Assembly (NCBI GenBank): GCA_900767385.1
Contig: CAAFYY010000041.1
Coordinates: 1 to 8,916, forward strand
DNA: 8,916 nt
DNA from: Bacteroidales bacterium
Lineage (GTDB): Bacteria > Bacteroidota > Bacteroidia > Bacteroidales > Paludibacteraceae
Direction of reading: 5' to 3'
Part shown: piece by piece, positions 1 through 6,579 of the stretch
Layout: each line of letters starts with the position of its first letter
Position numbering within the stretch: the stretch's first letter is position 1
The notes under the pieces: model-generated
The model's database searches: none
What the model was told of the DNA's origin: nothing
Seen by the model: the letters and a program-made list of their open reading frames with translations, nothing else
Translations under genes and position numbers: made by a program

Positions 1-200
1 CAGCTCGCACTGAGTGTGGCAAATGGATTTATGGTTTCTTGATCGGCCTGATGGCCGTAGTAGTCAGAGTATTGAACCCTGGTTATCCAGAGGGCATGAT
101 GCTCGCCATCTTGTTGATGAACATCTTCGGCTGCCTCATTGACTACTTCGTAGTTCAAAGAAACATCAAGAGAAGAATGAAACGTATCTCAACTAAATAA
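1..200 (+). CDS. nqrB: Na+-translocating NADH:quinone reductase subunit B, C-terminal end (partial)
   Basis: Only the last 65 codons are present; the reading frame enters from the left edge (first full codon at 3) and ends at TAA 198-200. The visible residues include a hydrophobic helix and the segment NPGYPEGMMLAILLMN, then IDYFVVQRNIKRR, which is typical of the NqrB C-terminus. NqrB is the large integral membrane subunit of Na+-NQR that carries covalent FMN and contributes to the sodium path and quinone site; none of those residues are inside the window. It lies 8 bases before nqrC in the same orientation, so it is part of the same transcript. The related RnfD would be the alternative, but the NqrF downstream fixes the assignment. 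Confidence 0.93.
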   Translation, partial: ARTECGKWIYGFLIGLMAVVVRVLNPGYPEGMMLAILLMNIFGCLIDYFVVQRNIKRRMKRISTK

Positions 201-208
201 GAAAAGCC

Positions 209-985
209 ATGACAGAAAACGAACAAAAGAAAGGATTCAACAAGAATAGCAACGTATACATTATTATATATACTATAGTAATTGTTGCTATCGTGGCTTT
301 GTTACTCTCAGTAACCTCAGGCTTGTTGAAAGAGAGACAAGACAAGAACGTAGAGCTCGACAAGAAGAAACAGATTCTCAGCTCAATGCCAGCCATCAAC
401 CTCGTTGGTGCCGACGCAGAAGCGCTCTACAACAACACAATCAAGCACTATTGCTTGCTCAACGAGGATGGCACCCTCGGCGAAGACATCGACTTCGGTC
501 GCAAAATCGCAGAGGATGAATATCCAGTCTATGTAGCAGAAATCGAAGGCGAGACCAAATACATCATCCCTCTGAATGGTGCTGGTCTTTGGGGCGCAAT
601 CTGGGGCTATATCGCATTCAACGAAGACAGAAATACCGTCTATGGCGTCTATTTCTCACACGCTGGCGAAACTCCAGGTCTTGGTGCTAAAATCGCCGAC
701 AAAGAGTTCCAACAACAATTTGAGGGCAAACACGTGATGAACGAAGGCATCTTCGCTTCTATCGCCGTGATGAAGAAAGGTCAGACCGCAGAAGGTCAAG
801 ACCAAGTTGACGCCATCTCTGGCGGCACCATCACCTCAAAAGGTGTTGAGACCATGCTCAAAGACTGCCTCGGCAAGTACGATAAATTCTTTGGTAACGC
901 TGCTGCCCCTGCTGCAGAAGAAGTAGCAGAAGAGGTTGCTGCCGAAGAAGAAACAGAAACAAATAATGAGGAGGAAACATTATGA
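209..985 (+). CDS. nqrC: Na+-translocating NADH:quinone reductase subunit C (FMN-binding)
   Basis: A 258-residue protein. One membrane helix near residues 17-40 anchors it, and the rest would be an extracytoplasmic FMN-binding domain. Conserved NqrC/RnfG features are G-AIWGYIAF around 129-137, HAGETPGLGA at 151-160, and the flavinylation motif DAISGGTITS at 201-210. By family knowledge FMN is bound through a phosphoester to the threonine of S-G-A-T, here Thr207; the third motif residue is Gly instead of the usual Ala. Residues 231-258 are a low-complexity Ala/Glu tail beyond the folded domain. In NQR the subunit passes electrons between the NqrD/E iron-sulfur centre and NqrB. The ATG at 209 follows nqrB by 8 bases, and the stop overlaps the nqrD start (ATGA). 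Confidence 0.96.
   Translation: MTENEQKKGFNKNSNVYIIIYTIVIVAIVALLLSVTSGLLKERQDKNVELDKKKQILSSMPAINLVGADAEALYNNTIKHYCLLNEDGTLGEDIDFGRKIAEDEYPVYVAEIEGETKYIIPLNGAGLWGAIWGYIAFNEDRNTVYGVYFSHAGETPGLGAKIADKEFQQQFEGKHVMNEGIFASIAVMKKGQTAEGQDQVDAISGGTITSKGVETMLKDCLGKYDKFFGNAAAPAAEEVAEEVAAEEETETNNEEETL
968..976 (+). promoter_or_regulatory. Shine-Dalgarno-like sequence before nqrD
   Basis: GAGGAGGAA lies inside the last codons of nqrC (the Glu-Glu-Glu of the tail) and ends 5 bases before the nqrD ATG at 982. It is a near-ideal anti-Shine-Dalgarno match in a window where other starts have A-rich leaders with little or no such match. With the ATGA overlap it suggests translational coupling of nqrC and nqrD. 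The run may also be a by-product of encoding Glu residues. Confidence 0.5.
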
Positions 986-1608
986 AATTGAGTGAAAACG
1001 TCAAGAACACATTGCTCGGCCCATTGAGCAAAAACAACCCTGTGGCTGTGCAAGTGCTGGGTATTTGCTCTGCTTTGGCTGTAACCGTCGAGTTGAAACC
1101 AGCCATCGTAATGGGTCTTTCAGTAACTATCATCGTGGCTTTGGCCAACGTAGTTATCTCATTGCTCCGCAACACAATCCCAAGCAACATCCGTATCATC
1201 GTTCAATTGGTAGTCGTAGCCGCTTTGGTTACCGTAGTGAGTGAGGCTTTGAAAGCATTCGCCTACGACATCAGTCTCCAATTGTCAGTATACATCGGTT
1301 TGATCATCACCAACTGTATCTTGATGGGCCGTTTGGAAGCATTCGCCATGGGCAACAAACCAGGCGCTTCATTCCTCGACGGTATCGGCAACGGCGTAGG
1401 CTATGCCATCATCCTGATCATCGTTGCATTCTTCCGCGAATTGTTCGGTGCCGGCTCATTGTTCGGCTTCCGCGTAATCCCAGAATGGTGCTACGAGCAC
1501 GGCTACGTCAACAATGGTTTGATGGTGATGCCAGCAATGGCTATGATCCTTGTGGCTTGTATCATCTGGGCACATCGTTCAATCGACAAAGACCTTCAAG
1601 AAAAATAA
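982..1608 (+). CDS. nqrD: Na+-translocating NADH:quinone reductase subunit D
   Basis: A 208-residue, almost entirely hydrophobic protein with about six membrane helices, the usual size for NqrD. It opens with the family-typical SENVKNTLLGPLSKNNPVAV segment and carries LGICSALAVT around Cys29 and TNCILMGRLEAFA around Cys112. In the Vibrio enzyme the equivalent cysteines, together with two in NqrE, hold a membrane-embedded iron-sulfur cluster, and both fall at the same numbering here. It also has the conserved GNGVGYAIIL and FFRELFGAGSLFG segments. The start at 982 overlaps the nqrC stop by four bases and has a good upstream ribosome-binding match. The related RnfE is excluded by the NQR gene order. 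Confidence 0.96.
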   Translation: MKLSENVKNTLLGPLSKNNPVAVQVLGICSALAVTVELKPAIVMGLSVTIIVALANVVISLLRNTIPSNIRIIVQLVVVAALVTVVSEALKAFAYDISLQLSVYIGLIITNCILMGRLEAFAMGNKPGASFLDGIGNGVGYAIILIIVAFFRELFGAGSLFGFRVIPEWCYEHGYVNNGLMVMPAMAMILVACIIWAHRSIDKDLQEK

Positions 1609-1666
1609 GCCCCAATAATTGTTGAACCAAAAAAGAAACGCTTCCTCAAAGAAGCTATAAAACAAT

Positions 1667-2314
1667 ATGGAACACGCACTTAACTTATTCATAAGGTCCA
1701 TCTTTGTGGACAACATGATTTTTGCGTTCTTCTTGGGCATGTGTTCTTACCTTGCCGTATCAAAGAACGTAAAGACCTCATTGGGACTTGGTGTTGCCGT
1801 AACCTTCGTGTTGCTCATCACACTTCCAGTGAACTACCTCTTGCAAACCTACGTGCTCGGTCCTGGCGCACTGGCATGGTTGGGCGAAGGCTTCGCTGAC
1901 CTCGACCTCAGCTACCTCAGCTTCATCCTGTTCATCGCCGTTATCGCCGCCATCGTGCAATTGGTAGAAATGATTGTTGAGAAATTCTCACCATCACTCT
2001 ATGCCTCACTCGGTATCTTCTTGCCTTTGATCGCTGTAAACTGCGCCATCATGGGTGCTTCACTCTTCATGCAACAACGCATCGCTCTCGACCCAACAGA
2101 CCCTAAAGCCCTCACCTGCGTAGCAGACACCATCTGGTATGCTCTCGGTTCTGGTTTTGGCTGGTTGTTGGCTATCGTAGGCCTCGCTGCCATCAGAGAG
2201 AAAATGGAGTACTCAGAAGTGCCAGCTCCACTCCGCGGTCTTGGTATCACATTCATCACTGTAGGACTTATGTCAATGGCATTCCTCTGTTTCTCAGGTT
2301 TGAAAATAGGATAA
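1667..2314 (+). CDS. nqrE: Na+-translocating NADH:quinone reductase subunit E
   Basis: A 215-residue polytopic membrane protein of the NqrD/E-RnfA/E family, with inverted topology relative to NqrD. Key segments are NLFIRSIFVDNMIFAFFLGM followed by Cys26, and FLPLIAVNCAIMGASLFM with Cys126; these are the two NqrE cysteines expected to complete the shared iron-sulfur centre with NqrD Cys29 and Cys112. The protein is somewhat longer than the roughly 198 residues of proteobacterial NqrE. Extra residues in the 61-80 loop would account for Cys126 standing where the Vibrio protein has about Cys120. A 58-base gap separates it from nqrD, the largest within the operon, with a weak 5-bp inverted repeat (1640-1655) and no clear promoter. 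nqrF follows after 4 bases. Confidence 0.96.
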   Translation: MEHALNLFIRSIFVDNMIFAFFLGMCSYLAVSKNVKTSLGLGVAVTFVLLITLPVNYLLQTYVLGPGALAWLGEGFADLDLSYLSFILFIAVIAAIVQLVEMIVEKFSPSLYASLGIFLPLIAVNCAIMGASLFMQQRIALDPTDPKALTCVADTIWYALGSGFGWLLAIVGLAAIREKMEYSEVPAPLRGLGITFITVGLMSMAFLCFSGLKIG

Positions 2315-2318
2315 TCTT

Positions 2319-3614
2319 ATGGTACTCGCAATTAATTCATTATCAATACTCACATGCTTGGTGGTGTTCTTGGCAGTCATCATCCTGCTCGTGATCGTGC
2401 TTTTGATAGCAAAACGCTACCTCGTTGCTTCCGGCAATGTCGAGGTAAAACTTAACGGCGAAAAGACCTTGAGCATCCCTGCTGGCGGCTCACTGCTCTC
2501 TTCACTCTCTAACGCAGGCGTATTCCTCCCATCAGCTTGTGGTGGTAAAGGTTCTTGCGGTCAATGCAAATGCCAAGTGCTTGACGGCGGTGGCGAGATT
2601 CTCCCAACAGAGACCGTTCACTTCTCACGCAAACAGATGAAAGACCACTGGCGCCTCGGCTGTCAGGTGAAGGTCAAGAACAACATCGAGATGCAGGTTC
2701 CTGAAGACGTTCTCGGCGTTAAAGAATGGGAATGCACCGTTATTGGCAACAAGAACGTGGCAACCTTCATCAAGGAGTACAAAGTTGCTCTCCCTGCCGG
2801 CGAGCACATGAACTTCGAGCCAGGCTCTTACGCTCAGATCCGTATTCCTAAATTCGAGATTGACTACAAGGATTACGACCGTTCACTCATCGGCGACACC
2901 TATCTTCCAGCTTGGGAGAAATTCGGTCTCTTCGATTTGCACTGCTCCAACCCAGAGCCAACCATCCGTGCATACTCTATGGCCAACTATCCTGACGAAG
3001 GCGACATCATCACCCTCAACGTTCGTATCGCTACCCCTCCTTTCAAACCAAAAGAGCAGGGTCCTGGCTTCATGGACGTAAACCCAGGTATCGCTTCATC
3101 TTATATCTTCAACCTCAAACCAGGCGACAAGGTAATCATGTCAGGCCCTTACGGCGAGTTCCGTCCAGTCTACGGTTCTGGTCGCGAGATGATCTGGGTC
3201 GGCGGTGGTGCCGGTATGGCTCCTCTCCGTGCTCAAATCATGCACATGCTCAAAGGCAACGGCATCGCACCAGAAGATCGTCAACGTCCAATGCACTACT
3301 TCTATGGTGCACGTGCTCTTGAGGAAATCCCATTCCTCGACGACTTCCTCCAACTCGAGAAGGAGTTCCCGAACTTCCACTTCCACTTGGCCCTCGACCG
3401 TCCAGATCCAAAAGCAGATGCAGCAGGTATCAAGTATACAGCTGGCTTCGTAGCTCCTGTAATGGGCGACACCTACCTCAAGGCTCACGAGGCACCAGAG
3501 GATTGCGAATACTATCTCTGCGGACCTCCTATGATGGCGAAGACCGTGCTTGACCTCTTGCACAGCCTCGGCGTAGAAGACGATATGATTCGCTTCGACA
3601 ACTTCGGTGGCTAA
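2319..3614 (+). CDS. nqrF: Na+-translocating NADH:quinone reductase subunit F (NADH-oxidising, 2Fe-2S and FAD)
   Basis: A 431-residue electron-input subunit. Residues 8-31 form a single membrane anchor. A plant-type ferredoxin domain follows with Cys74, Cys80, Cys83 and Cys115 in C-x5-C-x2-C-...-C spacing for the [2Fe-2S] cluster. The rest is a ferredoxin-NADP+ reductase-like module: RAYSMANYP at 217-225 is the FAD-binding R-x-Y-S motif, GGGAGMAP at 295-302 is the nucleotide-binding glycine loop, and CGPPMM at 401-406 is the NAD(P)H-side motif. The end FDNFGG is typical. It oxidises NADH on the cytoplasmic side and passes electrons by FAD and 2Fe-2S into NqrD/E. All expected ligands are present. 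It is the last gene of the operon, followed 20-odd bases later by a terminator. Confidence 0.98.
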   Translation: MVLAINSLSILTCLVVFLAVIILLVIVLLIAKRYLVASGNVEVKLNGEKTLSIPAGGSLLSSLSNAGVFLPSACGGKGSCGQCKCQVLDGGGEILPTETVHFSRKQMKDHWRLGCQVKVKNNIEMQVPEDVLGVKEWECTVIGNKNVATFIKEYKVALPAGEHMNFEPGSYAQIRIPKFEIDYKDYDRSLIGDTYLPAWEKFGLFDLHCSNPEPTIRAYSMANYPDEGDIITLNVRIATPPFKPKEQGPGFMDVNPGIASSYIFNLKPGDKVIMSGPYGEFRPVYGSGREMIWVGGGAGMAPLRAQIMHMLKGNGIAPEDRQRPMHYFYGARALEEIPFLDDFLQLEKEFPNFHFHLALDRPDPKADAAGIKYTAGFVAPVMGDTYLKAHEAPEDCEYYLCGPPMMAKTVLDLLHSLGVEDDMIRFDNFGG

Positions 3615-3633
3615 TCACCAAGTTACTCCAAAT

Positions 3634-3676
3634 AAAATGGTCCTCTTCAAGCAATTGAAGGGGACTATTTTTTATT
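3634..3676 (+). terminator. Intrinsic terminator of the nqr operon
   Basis: The arms 3637-3650 (ATGGTCCTCTTCAA) and 3655-3668 (TTGAAGGGGACTAT) form a 14-bp stem with two G-T wobbles and a GCAA tetraloop at 3651-3654. A run of six T follows at 3668-3673; flanking A residues at 3634-3636 can extend the stem. It sits 20 bases after the nqrF stop. Confidence 0.92.
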
Positions 3677-3689
3677 GGAGAGAAATGAG

Positions 3690-3697
3690 TATATTTG
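3690..3697 (+). promoter_or_regulatory. Bacteroidetes-type -7 element for the EFR1 gene
   Basis: TATATTTG matches TAnnTTTG exactly and lies 22 bases before the ATG at 3720, so the predicted leader is very short (under about 20 bases). No TTTG is found at the expected -33 distance, only the T-run of the preceding terminator. The upstream half of the promoter would therefore overlap the terminator. Confidence 0.55.
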
Positions 3698-3719
3698 CCG
3701 CACAAAAAACGAAGGAACC

Positions 3720-4535
3720 ATGACCCCACGAAAAGCCACAGGCATCTACTTCAGTCCGACCGACAACAGTCGGAGAGTGTGCCACGTCCTCCTGCAAGGG
3801 ATTGACACTGAAGTTGCTGAAACACATGAAGTCGACATCACCCAACCCGAAAAGCGTCAGACGGTCTACCGCTTCGGTCGGGAAGAACTCATCGTGTTGA
3901 CGCTACCCGTCTATGCCGGCAGGATACCCAACAAACTGCTGCCATTTGTAGAGAACAACCTCAAAGGAGACCACACCCCGGCCATCATTGCCGTCACCTA
4001 TGGCAACCGCAGTTTCGACAACGCCCTCATCGAGATTCGAGAAACGTTGGCTCAGAACGGGTTTGAAGTCGCAGCCGCCATCGCCGTGCCGTCACAGCAT
4101 GCGTTCAGCAGCCAACTTGCCACTGGCAGACCCAACGTCAGCGACCTGCGGAAGATCCAACAGTTTGCCCACGACGCCGTCGGCCGCCTCGCATCGAGAG
4201 AAGAGAACCGTCAGTTGCCACTTCCCGGAGAATGGCCTTGCAGCTACTATATCCCGAGGGGGGAGGACAACGAACCCGTCAACTTCCTCAAGGCCAAGCC
4301 AGAGACCGACCCCAACAGCTGCTCTCGTTGCGGTCTTTGCGCACGCCTCTGCCCCATGGGTTCCATCAACAAAGAAGACCCCTCCTTGGTCGAGGGAACA
4401 TGCATCAAATGCCACAGCTGCATCCGCCACTGTCCAAACGGAGCGAAACGGTTTGGCGACAAAGCATTTATCTCGCATGTCAAGATGCTTGAGACCAACT
4501 ACACAGAAGAAAAAGAAATCACATTTTTTCTATAG
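3720..4535 (+). CDS. EFR1-family flavodoxin/2[4Fe-4S] ferredoxin fusion
   Basis: A 271-residue protein with an N-terminal flavodoxin-like domain (about 5-160) and a C-terminal bacterial ferredoxin domain (about 197-245). Ferredoxin ligands are C201-x2-C204-x2-C207-x3-C211-P and C228-x2-C231-x2-C234-x3-C238-P, enough for two [4Fe-4S] clusters. The flavodoxin part shows GIYFSPTDNS at 8-17, LTLPVYAGRIP at 60-70 and VTYGNRSFDNAL at 92-103, the order seen in EFR1-type 'ferrodoxins'. It is presumably a soluble cytoplasmic electron carrier or oxidoreductase; no substrate can be assigned. The phosphate-binding loop reads SPTDNS where SxTGNT or SPTGTT is usual, so an acidic residue replaces the glycine. 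ATG 3720 is preferred over the in-frame TTG at 3675, which lies in the terminator; AAGGA at 3712-3716 precedes the ATG. It is transcribed separately from nqr. Confidence 0.88.
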   Translation: MTPRKATGIYFSPTDNSRRVCHVLLQGIDTEVAETHEVDITQPEKRQTVYRFGREELIVLTLPVYAGRIPNKLLPFVENNLKGDHTPAIIAVTYGNRSFDNALIEIRETLAQNGFEVAAAIAVPSQHAFSSQLATGRPNVSDLRKIQQFAHDAVGRLASREENRQLPLPGEWPCSYYIPRGEDNEPVNFLKAKPETDPNSCSRCGLCARLCPMGSINKEDPSLVEGTCIKCHSCIRHCPNGAKRFGDKAFISHVKMLETNYTEEKEITFFL

Positions 4536-4540
4536 AAAAA
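4525..4540. repeat. 16-bp perfect AT-rich palindrome over the EFR1 stop codon
   Basis: TTTTTCTATAGAAAAA is a perfect inverted repeat centred on 4532/4533 and includes the stop codon TAG at 4533-4535. It lies about 40 bases upstream of the -7 element of the next gene. It could be an operator, a weak hairpin or chance in an AT-rich stretch; nothing in the sequence decides. Confidence 0.4.
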
Positions 4541-4577
4541 CATCGCAAAGGAGAATCTATAATCACAAAAGATTTCA

Positions 4578-4585
4578 TACTTTTG
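4578..4585 (+). promoter_or_regulatory. Bacteroidetes-type -7 element for the FKBP pair
   Basis: TACTTTTG matches TAnnTTTG exactly, 38 bases before the ATG at 4624, which would give a leader of roughly 30 bases. No TTTG is seen 19-21 bases further upstream, so only the -7 half is supported. There is no clear terminator between the EFR1 stop and this point. Confidence 0.55.
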
Positions 4586-4623
4586 CAAGTTGAATAATAT
4601 GCACAAATCACAAACGAATAAAC

Positions 4624-5217
4624 ATGGATAAAACAAGTTACGCATTGGGCCTCAGCTTTGGTCAAATGCTTCGCCAACAAGGCGTTAAAGGCATCAACTA
4701 CAACGATTTCGCTGCAGGCATCGAAGCTATGTGCGAAGGCAAACAGCCAGAGATTTCTTTGGATGAGGCACGCATTTTGCTCAATGAATATGCCAACAAA
4801 GTAGAAGAGGAACAGAAGAAACAGTTCGCCGAAGTGAAGAAAATCAACGAAGACTTCCTCGTGGAGAACAAAAAACGCGAAGGTATTATCACCACAGCCT
4901 CTGGCCTCCAATACGAAGTGCTCGCCGAAGGCAACGGCGAGAAACCAACCACCAAAGACCGAGTGAAGGTACACTACGAAGGCAAACTCATCGACGGCAC
5001 CATCTTCGACAGCTCAGTAAAACGTGGCGAGCCAGCCGTATTCGGTCTCACACAGGTTATCTCAGGTTGGACTGAAGCACTCCAGTTGATGAACGTCGGC
5101 TCAAAATATCGCCTCTACTTGCCATCAAACCTCGCTTATGGCGAGCAGGGTGCTGGCGAGATCAAACCATTCTCAACTCTCATCTTCGAGGTTGAGCTTC
5201 TCGGCATTGAAAAATAA
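4624..5217 (+). CDS. FKBP-type peptidyl-prolyl cis-trans isomerase without signal peptide
   Basis: A 197-residue protein with the FklB/Mip-like layout: an N-terminal helical FKBP_N region (about 3-85, beginning KTSYALGLSFGQML) and a C-terminal FKBP catalytic domain (about 90-196). Residues matching the known FKBP active-site pocket are Tyr118, Phe128-Asp129, Phe140, Val145-Ile146, Trp149, Tyr172 and Phe188, so it should be active in proline isomerisation. There is no signal peptide or lipobox, which implies a cytoplasmic place; the start at 4624 is the first ATG after the promoter and leaves no room for one. It is followed after 21 bases by a second FKBP gene whose catalytic domain is about two-thirds identical by hand alignment. 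This points to tandem duplication and co-transcription. Confidence 0.93.
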   Translation: MDKTSYALGLSFGQMLRQQGVKGINYNDFAAGIEAMCEGKQPEISLDEARILLNEYANKVEEEQKKQFAEVKKINEDFLVENKKREGIITTASGLQYEVLAEGNGEKPTTKDRVKVHYEGKLIDGTIFDSSVKRGEPAVFGLTQVISGWTEALQLMNVGSKYRLYLPSNLAYGEQGAGEIKPFSTLIFEVELLGIEK

Positions 5218-5238
5218 ACAACATTATCACATAGAAAA

Positions 5239-6504
5239 ATGAAAAAAATCTTCAACATCGCGTGTGCCGCTCTTGCCATCGTAGCTATGGTTGCTTGCAC
5301 ACCAAAACAAAAAGCAGAGAAAGTAACTCTCGAGAACGAGGTTGACTCTGTAAGTTACGCCTTCGGTATGCAACAGGGCGAGTTCATCTCAAACTACGTG
5401 CTCACCGACAAAGACGACCAATACATCAATGCTTTCATCAAAGCATTACGCGAGAACTTCCACGAAGCTACTCCACAAGAAGAGTTTGAGAACAGCGTCC
5501 TCACCTTCGGCTTCCAAGTTGGTTCAGACGTCAACAATGGCTTCTTCCAAGGCGACTCAACCTTCATCTTGAAGAAAGACCTCCTCGTCAACAACATCCT
5601 CAAAGGCATGAAAGGCGAGTTCACAGAAGAAGAGATCCAAAACTACCAAATGCAGTTCCAACGCTTGCTCATGGACCAGACACAACGTTCTGATGAGCAA
5701 ATCGACTCCATGAACATCGCATTCGGTGCGCTCAACGGCAACAGCGTGAAGAGCTTCATCGACTTCACCGCCAACGACAGCTGCACCTTCGACCCAGCAA
5801 AAATCGCTGAGAAGAAATTCCAAGAAGGTATGAAGAGCGCTAAAAACAAAAACTACGAAGCAAAACTTCAAGGCAAGACCGTTGCTGGTCAGCTCTTCGG
5901 CATGATCCACCAGATGCCTAACCTCCAGATTGAAGGCTTCACCTGCAACGAGGAGATGGTAAAAGCTGGTGTCATCAACGCTCTCGTTGGCGACTCAACC
6001 ATCTTCTCAACAGAAGAGGCAAGCAAATTCTACAACGAATATGCTGAGGCTAAACACAAAGCAAAACTCGAATTTGAGTTTGCCGATAACCGCGAAGCTG
6101 GCGAAGCATTCCTCGCTGAGAACAAAGAGAAAGCTGGCGTAATCACCACCGAAAGCGGCTTGCAATACAAAGTCATCAAGATGGGCAAAGGCGCTACTCC
6201 TACTAAGCAAGACCGCGTAAGAGTTCACTACCACGGCACATTGACCGACGGCACAGTATTCGATAGCTCTGTTGAGCGCGGCGAACCAGCTGAATTCGGT
6301 GTGACCCAAGTAATCGCAGGCTGGACCGAAGTGCTCCAATTGATGCCTGTTGGCTCTAAATTCCAGGTTTACATCCCTTATCAACTCGCTTACGGCGAAC
6401 GCGACATGGGTACCATCAAACCTTACTCAGCATTGATCTTCGATATCGAATTGCTCGACATCCTCGGCGATGCTAAACAAGATGCTATGAACATCATCAA
6501 ATAA
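5239..6504 (+). CDS. FKBP-type peptidyl-prolyl cis-trans isomerase, lipoprotein with repeated N-terminal domain
   Basis: A 421-residue protein. A signal peptide ends in the lipobox M-V-A-Cys20, so it should be lipid-anchored in the envelope. The C-terminal FKBP domain (about 300-408) keeps the pocket residues Tyr331, Phe341-Asp342, Phe353, Val358-Ile359, Trp362, Tyr385 and Phe401. Between them lies a long helical region of about 265 residues, far longer than the single FKBP_N unit of Mip/FkpA. It looks internally repeated: DSVSYAFG-x3-G at 36-47 recurs as DSMNIAFG-x3-G at 156-167, an offset of exactly 120 residues. It probably acts as an isomerase and chaperone for exported proteins. It sits 21 bases behind the unexported FKBP and ends before a strong terminator. 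Confidence 0.93.
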   Translation: MKKIFNIACAALAIVAMVACTPKQKAEKVTLENEVDSVSYAFGMQQGEFISNYVLTDKDDQYINAFIKALRENFHEATPQEEFENSVLTFGFQVGSDVNNGFFQGDSTFILKKDLLVNNILKGMKGEFTEEEIQNYQMQFQRLLMDQTQRSDEQIDSMNIAFGALNGNSVKSFIDFTANDSCTFDPAKIAEKKFQEGMKSAKNKNYEAKLQGKTVAGQLFGMIHQMPNLQIEGFTCNEEMVKAGVINALVGDSTIFSTEEASKFYNEYAEAKHKAKLEFEFADNREAGEAFLAENKEKAGVITTESGLQYKVIKMGKGATPTKQDRVRVHYHGTLTDGTVFDSSVERGEPAEFGVTQVIAGWTEVLQLMPVGSKFQVYIPYQLAYGERDMGTIKPYSALIFDIELLDILGDAKQDAMNIIK

Positions 6505-6521
6505 GATTCATTCCAAACAAC

Positions 6522-6562
6522 AAAAAAACGTACGGTTGCCTTCCAACCGTACGTTTTTTATA
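6522..6562 (+). terminator. Intrinsic terminator of the FKBP operon
   Basis: Perfect 11-bp arms ACGTACGGTTG (6528-6538) and CAACCGTACGT (6544-6554) enclose a 5-base loop, extended by A6523-6527 pairing with T6555-6559. The T-run at 6554-6559 follows the stem; the A-run at 6522-6528 would serve the other strand. It begins 18 bases after the FKBP stop and ends only about 18 bases before the next ATG. Confidence 0.93.
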
Positions 6563-6579
6563 ACCAATCTACCACGACA

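Noticed and set aside
1609..1666. Possible promoter or terminator between nqrD and nqrE
   Set aside because: Only a 5-bp inverted repeat (GCTTC/GAAGC at 1640-1655) without a T-run and no TAnnTTTG; nqrE is best read as part of the operon.
3141..3563. A 140-codon minus-strand open frame within nqrF
   Set aside because: It is a shadow of the NqrF reductase domain, whose motifs are all intact on the plus strand; the antisense product shows no recognisable domain.
3675..3719. Upstream in-frame TTG start for the EFR1 gene
   Set aside because: It lies in the T-run of the nqr terminator and upstream of the -7 element, and it adds 15 residues with no family counterpart; ATG 3720 has an AAGGA before it.
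3988..4593. A 201-codon plus-strand open frame in another frame of the EFR1 gene
   Set aside because: The product is low-complexity Ser/Thr/Pro/Ala-rich, and the other frame encodes two clear ferredoxin motifs.
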